DNA of 64,000 nucleotides from an uncultured Prevotella sp. (lineage in GTDB: Bacteria > Bacteroidota > Bacteroidia > Bacteroidales > Bacteroidaceae): contig CAKZVT010000012.1 in the NCBI GenBank assembly GCA_937922435.1, positions 115,971 through 179,970 of the forward strand, in the 5' to 3' direction. The notes under the pieces are model-generated. The model had not been told where the DNA came from. It worked only from the letters and a program-made list of their open reading frames with translations, and did not search any database. Of this stretch, positions 18,112-27,112 are shown piece by piece (the stretch's first letter is position 1; every line of letters begins with the position of its first letter). A program made the translations under genes and the position numbers.

Positions 18112-18648
18112 ATGGACTACAACCTTATCATCCAAAAGTATTACAACGGCAACCCGGAGCTTCTGAACATCCTCTTGAGGCACAGCAAGGCCGTGGCCGA
18201 CAAGGCGTTGGCCATCGCCGAGGCGCATCCCGAGCTGCATCTTGACCGCCAGTTCATCATGGAGGCCGCGATGGTGCACGACATCGGCATCGTCCAAACA
18301 GACGCTCCCGACATACAATGCTTCGGCACAGAGCCTTACATTCGCCACGGAGTGCTTGGCGCGGAGATAATGCGCGCCGAGGGATACCCACGCCACGCCC
18401 GGGTGTGCGAACGCCACACGGGAGCCGGTCTGTCGCTGAAAGAAATCGAGGAGCAGCACCTTCCGCTGCAGCATGAAGACCTGCTGCCCGAGACTTTGGA
18501 GGAAAAGGTAATCTGCTATGCCGACAAGTTCTTCTCGAAAACACGCCTCGACCGCGAGAAAACGCTTGAACAGGCCGAGCGCAGCGTAGCCAAACACGGC
18601 GAGGAAGGACTACAGAGGTTCAGGGAAATGGAGGAAATCTTCAGATAA
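18112..18648 (+). CDS. HD-domain phosphohydrolase
   Basis: The 178-residue cytoplasmic protein has the HD fold signature: H24 in LLRHSKAVADKALAIA, the doublet AMVHDIGIV (H56, D57), HGVLGAEIMRAEGYP, and a further helix with CYADKFFSKT. These are the metal ligands of HD hydrolases acting on nucleotides or phosphoesters. No fused domain is present and the substrate is not known. It is flanked by family C hairpins on both sides, so it is likely a single-gene unit. Confidence 0.85.
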   Translation: MDYNLIIQKYYNGNPELLNILLRHSKAVADKALAIAEAHPELHLDRQFIMEAAMVHDIGIVQTDAPDIQCFGTEPYIRHGVLGAEIMRAEGYPRHARVCERHTGAGLSLKEIEEQHLPLQHEDLLPETLEEKVICYADKFFSKTRLDREKTLEQAERSVAKHGEEGLQRFREMEEIFR

Positions 18649-18649
18649 A

Positions 18650-18742
18650 GGTGAGAAGGTGAGACAGTGAGAAGGTGAGAAATACGTTGTTATCAAATTG
18701 CAACGCTTTTCTCACCTTCTCACTGTCTCACCTTCTCACCTT
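18650..18742. repeat. Family C inverted repeat (GGTGAGAA type)
   Basis: GGTGAGAAGGTGAGACAGTG and more units are mirrored by TCTCACCTTCTCACTGTCTC and more units. It lies between convergent genes, so terminator function in both directions is likely. Confidence 0.8.
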
Positions 18743-19884
18743 TACTTTACTCTCACAACTTCATACTTCCTGCTGCCTATTCCGATTTTCTCGGCGTGGG
18801 CGAGGCACGACTTGTATTCGGTGTTGGGGTTGGCATTGTCGAAATGGTCGTGATGGTCGCAGAAGCCGGGGGCGGCCATGTGCTCCGTAAGCTGCGTGCC
18901 GGGCAGTGGCGTCTGACGGAGACATGCGTCGGCGCAGGCCTGGTCCAAGGCCAAGGGGTCGAACGAAGCGAACATGCCCAGGTCGGGAAGTATTGGCACG
19001 TCGTTACCCGAATGGCAGTCGCACAGCGGCGAAACGTCGCACACCAGGGAGACGTGGAAGTTGGGACGGCCGTCAATCACGGCCTTCGTATATTCAGCCA
19101 TGCGGCAGTTAAGGTCCTTTACAGAAGCGTCGTTGGCAAACGATATGGCGTCGAAGTTGCATGCGCCGATACAGCGTCCGCAGCCTACGCAGTTGTCCTG
19201 ATTGATTGACATCTTCCTCTTCTCCTGGTCGAACACGAGGCCGTTGTTGGCACACTCGGCCATGCAGCGACGGCAACCGCGGCACGCGTTCTGGTCGATT
19301 ACGGGCTTGCCGTTGCAGTGCTGCTCCTTCTTGCCGGCGCGCGAGCCGCAGCCCATGCCTATGTTCTTGATTGTTCCGCCGAAACCTGTCATCTCGTGCC
19401 CCTTGAAATGGGTAAGCGATATGAACACGTCGGCATCCATTACGGCGCGGCCAATCTTTGCGGCCTTTACATATTCGCCGCCCCGGACGGGCACCTCGAT
19501 GTCGTCAGTGCCCTTCAGTCCGTCGCCTATGATGACGGGGCAGCCAACGGTGAGCGGCGTAAAGCCGTTCTCCCAGGCGCAGTAAAGATGCTCCAAGGCG
19601 TTCTTGCGGCTACCGGGATAGAGCGTGTTGCAGTCGGTGAGGAACGGTTTTCCACCCAGCTGCTTCACCACGTCGACGATGGCGCGCGCATAGTTGGGGC
19701 GCAGGAAACTAAGGTTTCCCAGCTCGCCGAAGTGCATCTTTATGGCGACAAACTTGCCGTCCATGTCGATTTTGTCAATCCCTGCGGCCTTGACAAGCCG
19801 CTTCAGCTTGTCGGCGCGTCCCTCGTCGGGGCGGCAGCGGAAGTCGGTGAAGTACACCTTCGATGCAGTTTGTTTCTCGTTCAT
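18742..19884 (-). CDS. DUF362 domain protein with two 4Fe-4S clusters
   Basis: The 380-residue protein has a DUF362 domain (VAIKMHFGELGNLSFLRPN, FLTDCNTLYPGSR, HFKGHEMTGFGGTIKN). A ferredoxin-like insert follows, with CRGCRRCMAECANN (about 203-216) and CVGCGRCIGACNFDAI (about 233-248). These provide eight cysteines for two 4Fe-4S clusters. The C-terminal part continues DUF362. Likely a cytoplasmic redox protein; the reaction is not known. It is convergent with the HD gene. Confidence 0.88.
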   Translation of the reverse strand: MNEKQTASKVYFTDFRCRPDEGRADKLKRLVKAAGIDKIDMDGKFVAIKMHFGELGNLSFLRPNYARAIVDVVKQLGGKPFLTDCNTLYPGSRKNALEHLYCAWENGFTPLTVGCPVIIGDGLKGTDDIEVPVRGGEYVKAAKIGRAVMDADVFISLTHFKGHEMTGFGGTIKNIGMGCGSRAGKKEQHCNGKPVIDQNACRGCRRCMAECANNGLVFDQEKRKMSINQDNCVGCGRCIGACNFDAISFANDASVKDLNCRMAEYTKAVIDGRPNFHVSLVCDVSPLCDCHSGNDVPILPDLGMFASFDPLALDQACADACLRQTPLPGTQLTEHMAAPGFCDHHDHFDNANPNTEYKSCLAHAEKIGIGSRKYEVVRVK

Positions 19885-20030
19885 TGCAGTATTACTTGTT
19901 CGTTATGTCCTTGTATGTTTCTGAAAAAGATGCTTTCCAGCGTGCGAAGTTAGTCATTTTCCATGACATTGCACACCTCGCGGCAAACATATTATCATTA
20001 TTTATCAGACGGGCGGCGGCAGGCGGTTTT

Positions 20031-20150
20031 CCAAAAGGCCGTCTTTCGCATTGCAAAAGACCATCTTTTACACTGCAAAAGGCCACCTTTCAGAAGCCAA
20101 AAGACGGCCTTTTGGAAACCGAGGCGTAAACTGCTGACTATCAGGAAGTG
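20031..20150. repeat. Family A palindrome array (copy 6)
   Basis: CCAAAAGGCCGTCTTTCG, GCAAAAGACCATCTTTTAC, GCAAAAGGCCACCTTTC and CCAAAAGACGGCCTTTTGG units are followed by CTGACTATCAGGAAGTG, a divergent end module. It fills most of the gap before corA. Confidence 0.8.
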
Positions 20151-20180
20151 GCAAAATTAAAATTCTTTTCACGGGTTTTA

Positions 20181-20212
20181 TTTTGCATTTTTACGTTTTT
20201 TGCCTAATTTTG
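20181..20212 (+). promoter_or_regulatory. Bacteroidetes-type promoter of corA
   Basis: The -33 element TTTTG at 20181-20185 and the -7 element TAATTTTG at 20205-20212 are separated by 19 bases, a good match to the Bacteroidetes primary sigma consensus. Confidence 0.7.
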
Positions 20213-20342
20213 CAGCGCAAAACGGAAATTCAAAACTTATATGGACGACTATCACGCGGAAAAGATGAACTTGTAAAGTGAGGAGGCATGGCTCTCAGGA
20301 GCGGTCTTCCCACCAAGCGTAACATTTTCGGAGGATTAGCAA

Positions 20343-21269
20343 ATGAGAACATACTGGAACACCAACAAGGGCTTGAAGCAGATTGGCCAGTGGGAGCCTA
20401 ACTGCTGGATACAAGTGACATGTCCTACGGAAGACGACCAGCGTCTTCTCGAAGAAGAATTCAAGATACCCGACTACTTTCTTTCCGACATCAGCGACAA
20501 CGACGAGCGTGCCCGCTACGAGTACGACGACGGCTGGATGCTCATCATCCTGCGTATCCCCTTCGTCAAGGAAATACGCTCGCGCACGCCTTACACCACC
20601 GTGCCGCTGGGCATCATACACAAGCGCGACGTAACCATCACGGTATGCTTCCACGAGACGAACATGATGATAGACTTCGTCAGCTACCAGCAGAAGCGCG
20701 GCGAAGGCTTCACCGACTACGTCGACATGATATTCCGCCTGTTCCTCTCGTCGGCCGTATGGTACCTGAAACGGCTGAAGCAAATCAACAACCTCATAGA
20801 GAAAGCCAAGCGCAACCTCGACCGCGAGGTGAACAACGAGTCGCTCATCGGCCTGTCGCGCCTGCAAGACTCGCTGACTTACTTCATCACGTCAATCCGC
20901 GGCAACGAGAACCTTCTGGCCAAACTGAAGTTCAAGCTACAGGTGGACGAGCTTGACGCCGACCTCATCGAGGACGTGAACATCGAGATGAGCCAGGCAC
21001 GCGAGACGACGAACATATATTCAGACATCCTCGAGTCGACCATGGACACGTACTCGAGCATCATCAACAACAACATGAACACCGTGATGCGAACGCTCAC
21101 CTCGGTGTCCATCATCCTGATGTTCCCCACCCTCATCGCCAGCATCTTCGGCATGAACCTGGTCAACGGCATGGAGCACAACAAGTTCGGCTTCCTCATC
21201 GCAATAGTAGTGTCTGCCCTGATTTCAGGTATCTCGTGGTGGATTTTCCGCCACAAACGTCTCATTTAG
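20343..21269 (+). CDS. corA: CorA-family magnesium/divalent cation transporter
   Basis: The 308-residue protein has the long N-terminal cytoplasmic domain and stalk helix (RLFLSSAVWYLKRLKQINNLIEKAKRNL). Two C-terminal membrane helices follow, with the selectivity motif GMN near residue 271 (SIFGMNLVNGM). The start is supported by GGAGG 8 bases upstream. It has its own promoter and an untranslated leader of about 120 bases, which could hold a magnesium sensor, though no known riboswitch was recognised. Confidence 0.93.
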   Translation: MRTYWNTNKGLKQIGQWEPNCWIQVTCPTEDDQRLLEEEFKIPDYFLSDISDNDERARYEYDDGWMLIILRIPFVKEIRSRTPYTTVPLGIIHKRDVTITVCFHETNMMIDFVSYQQKRGEGFTDYVDMIFRLFLSSAVWYLKRLKQINNLIEKAKRNLDREVNNESLIGLSRLQDSLTYFITSIRGNENLLAKLKFKLQVDELDADLIEDVNIEMSQARETTNIYSDILESTMDTYSSIINNNMNTVMRTLTSVSIILMFPTLIASIFGMNLVNGMEHNKFGFLIAIVVSALISGISWWIFRHKRLI

Positions 21270-21323
21270 ACACGAAAAGGCCACTTTTTCCGAATTTGAT
21301 TAGGCTTTTACAATAATTTTATA

Positions 21324-21331
21324 TAAGTTTG
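21324..21331 (+). promoter_or_regulatory. Probable -7 box of the DUF349 gene
   Basis: TAAGTTTG matches TAnnTTTG, 55 bases before the start codon. Confidence 0.5.
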
Positions 21332-21385
21332 CACACCTATAATAAAACATGGAAAACCGATTCATGAACTAAGAAAAAAGTTAGA

Positions 21386-23275
21386 ATGATGGACTCTCAA
21401 GAAAACACTCTCGGTCAAAAGAAGACAGAAGAACTGAACGTGGCTCCGGCCGATAACAGTGTACAAACAGATACCGACAACACCAACAACGCCGACACCG
21501 AGGCTGCCGCAACACCGGAAGCCACAGCACCAGTAAATGCCGACGCTGCGGAAGAAGGCGCAACCGAACCCAAGAAAGCATACAAGAGCAAGAAGGAGGT
21601 GATAGAACGGCTTAAGGAAATAGCCGGAAGCGACGACGACCCGCAGAAAGACGAAGTGGAATACCTAAAGACCATGTTCTACAAACTGCACTTCGCCGAG
21701 AGGGAAGCCGACATGAAAGCCTATCTGGAAGCAGGCGGCGACCCTGACAGCTACAAGGTTACGCCCGATGAAGACGAAAACGTGTTCAAGGCGGAAATGA
21801 GCGTCATCAAGGAGAAACGCGCCAAAATATTCCTCGAACAGGAAAGGGAGAAGCAGGAAAACCTGAAGAAAAAACTCGACATAATCGAGAAAATAAAGGC
21901 TATGGTGACATCGCCCGAAGAGGCGAACAAGTCATACCAGGACTTCAAGAAGCTCCAGCAGGAATGGAAGGAAATAAAGCTCGTACCTGCGGAAAAGGCC
22001 AACGAGCTGTGGCGCAACTACCAGTTGTACGTAGAACAGTACTACGACCTGCTGAAACTGAACAACGAAGCACGCGAATACGACTTCAAGAAGAACCTCG
22101 AAATAAAGACTCATCTTTGCGAAGCTGCTGAAAAGCTGGCCGACGAGAGCGACGTAATAAGCGCTTTCCACCAGTTGCAGAAACTGCACCAGGAGTACCG
22201 CGAGACCGGCCCCGTGGCCAAAGAGCTGCGCGAGGAAATATGGACACGCTTCAAGGCGGCCTCTACCGTAATAAACAAACGCCACCAGCAGCACTTCGAA
22301 GAGCTGCGCTCCAAGGAAGAAGAGAACCTCACCAAGAAGACCGCCCTTTGCGAAAAAGTGGAGGAAATAACCAAGGATGAAATAAAGAACGCCGGCGACT
22401 GGGACAAGAAGACAAAGGAAATCATCGCCATACAGGCCGAGTGGAAGACAATAGGCTTCGCCCCACAGAAGATGAATGTCAAAATCTTCGAGCGCTTCCG
22501 CGCCGCATGTGACGACTTCTTCGGCCGCAAGGCGGAATACTTCAAGGAGCTGAAGCAGAAGTTCGCGGAGAACGCCGAGAAAAAGAAAGCGCTTGTGGAG
22601 CAGGCCCAGGCACTGCAAGACAGCACCGACTGGAAGGCCACAAGCGACAAGCTCGTAGCCCTTCAGAAAGAATGGAAGACAATAGGCATGGTGCCAAAGA
22701 AGCTCGGCGACAAGCTGTGGAGCGACTTCCTGACAGCCTGCAACCACTTCTTCGACGCCCGCAACAGCGCAAATGCAGGCACACGGAACGAGGAACGCGC
22801 CAACCTTGACAAGAAGCGCGACATAATAAGCCAGCTGAAAGCCTTGGCCGACAACACCGAGGAGGACATACAAGACAAGGTGCGCGAACTCGTAGACCAG
22901 TATAACGCCATAGGCCATGTGCCGTTCAAGGAGAAAGACAACGTCTACAAGGAGTACCACGACATTCTCGACAGGCTGTACAAGGAGCTGAACATTACGA
23001 CGACTCGCCGCCGCCTGGACAAGTTCAAGAGCAATTTGAAGAACGTGGCCGAGAAAGGCGTAGACGCGCTTGACAACGAACGCGCACGCCTGATGCGCCG
23101 ATACGAGCAGCTGAAGCAGGAGGTTCAGACCTACGAAAACAACATAGGCTTCCTCAATGCGTCAAGCAAAAAGGGCAACTCGCTCATCGACGAGATGAAC
23201 CGCAAGGTGCAGAAGCTCAAGGACGACATGAACCTTGTGCGCGAGAAAATCAAGGCCATCGACGCGGAAAACTAA
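21386..23275 (+). CDS. DUF349 repeat protein, long coiled coil
   Basis: The 629-residue protein begins with a low-complexity acidic and alanine-rich segment (residues 1-55). At least four DUF349-type repeats follow, recognisable by W-x-x-I/A-G-x-x-P/V (LQQEWKEIKLVPAEK, IQAEWKTIGFAPQKM, LQKEWKTIGMVPKKL, YNAIGHVPFKEK), each followed by FRAACDDFF-like helices. A coiled-coil tail closes the protein. There is no signal peptide. Proteins of this type are widespread in Bacteroidetes and their role is not established. The ATG at 21389 is an alternative start. Confidence 0.85.
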   Translation: MMDSQENTLGQKKTEELNVAPADNSVQTDTDNTNNADTEAAATPEATAPVNADAAEEGATEPKKAYKSKKEVIERLKEIAGSDDDPQKDEVEYLKTMFYKLHFAEREADMKAYLEAGGDPDSYKVTPDEDENVFKAEMSVIKEKRAKIFLEQEREKQENLKKKLDIIEKIKAMVTSPEEANKSYQDFKKLQQEWKEIKLVPAEKANELWRNYQLYVEQYYDLLKLNNEAREYDFKKNLEIKTHLCEAAEKLADESDVISAFHQLQKLHQEYRETGPVAKELREEIWTRFKAASTVINKRHQQHFEELRSKEEENLTKKTALCEKVEEITKDEIKNAGDWDKKTKEIIAIQAEWKTIGFAPQKMNVKIFERFRAACDDFFGRKAEYFKELKQKFAENAEKKKALVEQAQALQDSTDWKATSDKLVALQKEWKTIGMVPKKLGDKLWSDFLTACNHFFDARNSANAGTRNEERANLDKKRDIISQLKALADNTEEDIQDKVRELVDQYNAIGHVPFKEKDNVYKEYHDILDRLYKELNITTTRRRLDKFKSNLKNVAEKGVDALDNERARLMRRYEQLKQEVQTYENNIGFLNASSKKGNSLIDEMNRKVQKLKDDMNLVREKIKAIDAEN

Positions 23276-23290
23276 GAAGTTAAGAATTAG

Positions 23291-23403
23291 CCACCCACCC
23301 CAACCCTCACAAATTGAGGGAGCTTGATTACTTTTATACATATATTATAATTAAAAGGCAGACATTTCAAGCTCCCTCCCTTTGGGAGGGTTGGGGTGGG
23401 TGT
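23291..23403. repeat. Inverted pair of family B repeats
   Basis: CCACCCACCCCAACCCTCAC with AAATTGAGGGAGCTTGA faces TCAAGCTCCCTCCCTTTGGG and GGTTGGGGTGGGTGT across a 45-base AT-rich spacer. Confidence 0.8.
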
Positions 23404-23433
23404 TTATTATAATATGTACAAAAGCCCTCCATT

Positions 23434-24105
23434 ATGAAGCACATTGCGTCATTACTAATCATCCTGTTCATCACCACATCGGCCACAGCACAGTCGCTGA
23501 AGCAATGGCGCGACTCGCTGGACAACGTTAACAAGGAGCTGAAACTGTTTCCAAACTCCGTCAAGCTGCTGCTCGCCAAGGCTGCAGTCAACCTGCAGCT
23601 GCTTGAATGGAAAGACGCAATCGAAGCCTGCGGACAGGTGCTTGAGAAAGACAGGAACAACCTGGCGGCGCTTTATTACCGCGCCTACGCCAACAACAAC
23701 CTGCGCCGGTATGGGCTGGCGAAAAACGATTATGAAAAGTTTTTAAGCCTGTCGCCCGACAATGCGGCAGCAAGGCTCGGGCTGGCTTACACGTACATAA
23801 AGCTGGAACGCCCCAACGACGCGCTCGACCAGCTGAACAACCTCATCGAAATATATCCCGACTATGCCGTGGCCTACGCCGCGAGGGGCGAACTGGAAAA
23901 GGACATGAAGATGTACGACACTGCCCTGTACGACTTTGACGAAGCCCTGAAACGCAACCCCGGCGACAAGGACTGCACCGTGTCAAAGGTGGAAATACTG
24001 CTCATGCAGGGACGAAGGGACGAAGCCAAGAAAGCCCTCGACACGGCCGTTGGCAACGGCGTTCCGCGCGGCCTGCTGCTCGAATGGTACGCAAGGTGCA
24101 GGTAA
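23434..24105 (+). CDS. Tetratricopeptide repeat protein, secreted
   Basis: The 223-residue protein has a signal peptide (ASLLIILFITTSATAQ). About five TPR-like helical repeats follow (LAALYYRAYANNNLRRYGLAKNDYEKFLSL; AAARLGLAYTYIKLERPNDALDQLNNLI; AVAYAARGELEKDMKMYDTALYDF). It probably scaffolds protein contacts in the periplasm; partners are unknown. Its stop codon TAA is the first part of the family A array that follows, so the repeat abuts the coding end exactly. Confidence 0.85.
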   Translation: MKHIASLLIILFITTSATAQSLKQWRDSLDNVNKELKLFPNSVKLLLAKAAVNLQLLEWKDAIEACGQVLEKDRNNLAALYYRAYANNNLRRYGLAKNDYEKFLSLSPDNAAARLGLAYTYIKLERPNDALDQLNNLIEIYPDYAVAYAARGELEKDMKMYDTALYDFDEALKRNPGDKDCTVSKVEILLMQGRRDEAKKALDTAVGNGVPRGLLLEWYARCR

Positions 24106-24190
24106 AAGGCCGTCTTTTAGCTTGTAAAAGACCACATATCAGCGGCTAAAAGGCCGTCTTTCGCAATGTGAAAGACGGCCTTTTGCAAAT
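24101..24190. repeat. Family A palindrome array (copy 7)
   Basis: GTAAAAGGCCGTCTTTTAG, AAAAGGCCGTCTTTCGC and GAAAGACGGCCTTTTGC units start at the stop codon of the TPR gene. The 470-bp gap that follows also holds a tRNA gene, its terminator and the rsfS promoter. Confidence 0.8.
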
Positions 24191-24212
24191 ACGGTGATTA
24201 TGATGCGGCAAA

Positions 24213-24243
24213 CAAAAAAGGCGTCTTGCATTCAAGACGCCTC
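24213..24243 (-). terminator. Rho-independent terminator of tRNA-Gln
   Basis: Read on the minus strand, GGCGTCTTG-AATG-CAAGACGCC is followed by TTTTTTG, just downstream of the tRNA 3' end. Confidence 0.85.
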
Positions 24244-24250
24244 AACTTTG

Positions 24251-24321
24251 TTGGGATACCCGGATTCGAACCAGGAATGACAGGACCAGAATCTGTAGTG
24301 TTACCATTACACCATATCCCA
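24251..24321 (-). tRNA. tRNA-Gln (anticodon CTG)
   Basis: The minus strand folds as a tRNA. Acceptor stem TGGGATA pairs with TATCCCA, the D arm is GTGTAATGGTAACAC, the anticodon loop TTCTGGT has CTG at positions 34-36, and the T arm is CCTGGTTCGAATCCGGG. CCA is not encoded. It reads CAG codons. The first and last pairs and the TGGGATA acceptor are typical of Bacteroidetes tRNA-Gln. The anticodon stem has one mismatch at its loop-closing pair (A-C). Confidence 0.95.
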
Positions 24322-24449
24322 ATGAACGACCACCTTATGCAGTACATTTAAGTGGTATTTTGCGAGTGCAAAGGTACGCATTTTTTTTTAACCGCCAACA
24401 TTTTGTCCGACTTTTTTATAAAAAAACTCAAAATAATCAGGCTTTATCA

Positions 24450-24478
24450 TTGTTTTACAATAAATCCGTGTACCTTTG
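24450..24478 (+). promoter_or_regulatory. Bacteroidetes-type promoter of rsfS-ftsH-cdsA
   Basis: TTG at 24450-24452 and TACCTTTG at 24471-24478 have an 18-base spacer. The leader to the rsfS ATG is about 90 bases. Confidence 0.65.
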
Positions 24479-24573
24479 CATACATAAATATGTACTGTAA
24501 AGCCAGGCTCACAACAGCAGCCACCGGCAGCAGGCAAGACAACATTTTGCATTAACAACACTTTATTTTCTTA

Positions 24574-24933
24574 ATGGAACAAGTAAAAAAATTAGTTGAG
24601 ACAATAACAAAAGGCATCCAAGAAAAGAAAGGCTCGAACATCACCATCGCCGACCTTAGCGGCATTGAAGGCTCTATTTGCCATTACTTCATAATCTGCC
24701 AAGGCAACTCTCCGTCGCAGGTTGAAGCCATAACCGACTCTGTGGAAGAAACGGCCAGGGTTGACGCAGGCGAGAAGCCAGTGCATGTAGTCGGACTGAC
24801 ACACGCTCACTGGGTGGCGATGGACTATACGGACGTGATGGTGCACATATTCCTTCCTGAAGCAAGGGAATACTATAACTTGGAAAACCTTTGGGAAGAC
24901 GCCAAGCTGACAAGGCTGCCCGACGTAGACTGA
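24574..24933 (+). CDS. rsfS: Ribosomal silencing factor RsfS
   Basis: The 119-residue protein carries the RsfS/Iojap core: DLSGIEGSICHYFIICQGNSPSQVEAI, VGLTHAHWVAMDYTDVMVHIFLPEAREYYNLENLW. It binds ribosomal protein uL14 and blocks subunit joining under starvation. It is the first gene of an apparent rsfS-ftsH-cdsA unit, a typical Bacteroidales arrangement, with 54 bases to ftsH. Confidence 0.95.
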   Translation: MEQVKKLVETITKGIQEKKGSNITIADLSGIEGSICHYFIICQGNSPSQVEAITDSVEETARVDAGEKPVHVVGLTHAHWVAMDYTDVMVHIFLPEAREYYNLENLWEDAKLTRLPDVD

Positions 24934-24987
24934 CCTCTTTTTTCGGAACTTCTTTAAGTTGTAAAGGATTCTTTACAGCAAACATCA

Positions 24988-27015
24988 ATGGACAACATGG
25001 AACAAGATAAAAACAACAAGAAGCCGAAATTCAGCATGAGCTGGATTTACATGCTCGTACTGTTCGGCCTCATGGGCATGTACTTCCTCGGCGGAGACAC
25101 CGTTGGCGGAAGCATGAGCAGGAAAGTTTCTTACGACGTGTTCAAGACTTACGTCAACAAAGGTTACGCATCAAAGATTGTAATCAACAAGGACGAAAGC
25201 ACCTTGAAGATGTACGTCAATCCGCAAAACACGCGCGACGTGTTCAAGCAAGGTGCCAAACAGACCGGCCGGAATCCGTATGTAACGACCGAATTCGGCA
25301 GCGTTGACAAAGTAGAGACGTTTGTAGAAGCTGAAAAGAAAGCAGGAAAATTCAAGGGAGAGCTGAACTATGAGAACAAGCGCGGCAACGACTTGTTCAA
25401 CATCCTGCTAAGCTTCGGCCCTATACTGCTGTTCATCTTCCTTTGGCTTTACTTCATGCGGCGCATGGGCGGAGGTGGAACAGGCGGCGCTGGCGGCGTG
25501 TTCAACGTAGGCAAAAGCAAAGCGAAGATGTACGAAAAGGGTACAGACATCAACGTTACCTTCAAAGACGTGGCTGGACAAGCAGGCGCAAAGCAGGAAG
25601 TCCAGGAAATTGTTGACTTCCTGAAAAACCCGAAGAAATACACCGACCTTGGCGGAAAAATACCCAAGGGAGCATTGCTCGTAGGCCCTCCGGGCACCGG
25701 CAAGACGCTGTTGGCAAAAGCCGTGGCAGGCGAAGCTGGCGTACCGTTCTTCTCTATGAGCGGTTCCGACTTCGTAGAGATGTTCGTCGGTGTGGGCGCA
25801 AGCCGTGTACGCGACCTCTTCCGCCAAGCAAAGGAGAAGTCGCCGTGCATCATCTTCATCGACGAAATCGACGCAGTAGGCCGCGCCCGAAGCAAGAACC
25901 CGGCCATGGGAGGCAACGACGAGCGCGAGAACACGCTCAACGCCCTGCTTACAGAGATGGACGGCTTCGGCACTAACAGCGGTGTCATCATCCTTGCCGC
26001 CACCAACCGCGCCGACATGCTCGACTCAGCACTGCTCCGCGCAGGGCGTTTCGACAGGCAAATCAACGTCGACCTGCCTGACCTTAACGAACGCAAGGAC
26101 ATCTTCAAGGTTCACTTGAAACCGGTGAAAATCGACGAAAGCGTAGACGTAGACATGCTAGCACGGCAGACTCCGGGCTTCTCCGGCGCCGACATAGCCA
26201 ACGTCTGCAACGAGGCGGCACTCATCGCGGCGCGCCATAACAAGTCGCACGTAGGCCGACAGGACTTCCTCGACGCCGTTGACCGCATCATCGGCGGACT
26301 TGAAAAGAAGACAAAGGTGATGACGGAAGGCGAACGACGCACCATAGCACTGCACGAGGCAGGCCACGCCACGATATCATGGTTCCTCGAGCACGCCAAT
26401 CCTCTGGTAAAGGTTTCAATCGTTCCGCGAGGCCGTGCGCTCGGAGCTGCATGGTACATGCCCGAAGAACGCCAAATCACCACGAAGGAGGAGATGCTTG
26501 ACGAGATGTGTGCCACGCTCGGAGGACGCGCCGCCGAAGAGCTGTTTGTTGGCCACATATCCACCGGGGCGATGAACGATTTGGAGCGTGTAACCAAGAG
26601 TGCCTACGGCATGATAGCCTACGCAGGCATGAGCGACAGGCTGCCCAACATCTGTTATTACAACAACAACGAGTACAACTTCCAAAAGCCGTATTCCGAA
26701 ACGACGGCAAAAATCATGGACGACGAGGTGCTCAAGATGATAAACGAGCAGTACCAGCGTGCAAAGGATTTGCTGAACGAGCACAAGGTAGGGCACAACC
26801 AGTTGGCTGAACTACTGCTCGAACGCGAGGTTATCTTCGCCGAAGACGTCGAAAAAATCTTCGGAAAGCGCCCGTGGGTAAGCCGTTCGGAGGAAATCAT
26901 GGAAAGCCAAGGCGGCGGAGAACCTGAACACAGCGGCGAAGAAGCCACCACGCAGACCGTTGCCAACGGCGAAGACGACAAGGCCGGAGTAAGTACCGGC
27001 GACGAGAAAATATAA
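24988..27015 (+). CDS. ftsH: ATP-dependent zinc metalloprotease FtsH
   Basis: The 675-residue inner-membrane protease has two N-terminal membrane helices (WIYMLVLFGLMGMYFLGG and FGPILLFIFLWLYFM) around a small periplasmic domain. The AAA domain has Walker A GPPGTGKT (about 235) and IIFIDEIDAVGR, plus the second region of homology with ATNRADMLDSALLRAGRFDR. The M41 protease has zinc site HEAGH (about 456). The acidic C-terminal tail (SGEEATTQTVANGEDD) is variable. It degrades membrane and regulatory proteins as a hexamer. An in-frame ATG at 24997 is also possible as start. Confidence 0.97.
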   Translation: MDNMEQDKNNKKPKFSMSWIYMLVLFGLMGMYFLGGDTVGGSMSRKVSYDVFKTYVNKGYASKIVINKDESTLKMYVNPQNTRDVFKQGAKQTGRNPYVTTEFGSVDKVETFVEAEKKAGKFKGELNYENKRGNDLFNILLSFGPILLFIFLWLYFMRRMGGGGTGGAGGVFNVGKSKAKMYEKGTDINVTFKDVAGQAGAKQEVQEIVDFLKNPKKYTDLGGKIPKGALLVGPPGTGKTLLAKAVAGEAGVPFFSMSGSDFVEMFVGVGASRVRDLFRQAKEKSPCIIFIDEIDAVGRARSKNPAMGGNDERENTLNALLTEMDGFGTNSGVIILAATNRADMLDSALLRAGRFDRQINVDLPDLNERKDIFKVHLKPVKIDESVDVDMLARQTPGFSGADIANVCNEAALIAARHNKSHVGRQDFLDAVDRIIGGLEKKTKVMTEGERRTIALHEAGHATISWFLEHANPLVKVSIVPRGRALGAAWYMPEERQITTKEEMLDEMCATLGGRAAEELFVGHISTGAMNDLERVTKSAYGMIAYAGMSDRLPNICYYNNNEYNFQKPYSETTAKIMDDEVLKMINEQYQRAKDLLNEHKVGHNQLAELLLEREVIFAEDVEKIFGKRPWVSRSEEIMESQGGGEPEHSGEEATTQTVANGEDDKAGVSTGDEKI

Positions 27016-27017
27016 AA

Positions 27018-27108
27018 ACACTGTATTGAGGTTTTACGGTTATTGGGTTTTAAGGTAATAAACAAGAACGACCCAATAACCGTAAGACCTCAAAACATTA
27101 AAACCTTA
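27018..27108. repeat. Family C-like inverted repeat between ftsH and cdsA
   Basis: TGAGGTTTTACGGTTATTGG and TTTTAAGGT are mirrored by CCAATAACCGTAAGACCTC and AAAACCTT with a spacer of about 15 bases. It may weaken transcription from ftsH into cdsA. Confidence 0.7.
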
Positions 27109-27112
27109 TGAT

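Noticed and set aside
20220..20342. A magnesium riboswitch in the corA leader.
   Set aside because: The leader is long enough, but no known riboswitch core could be recognised by eye.
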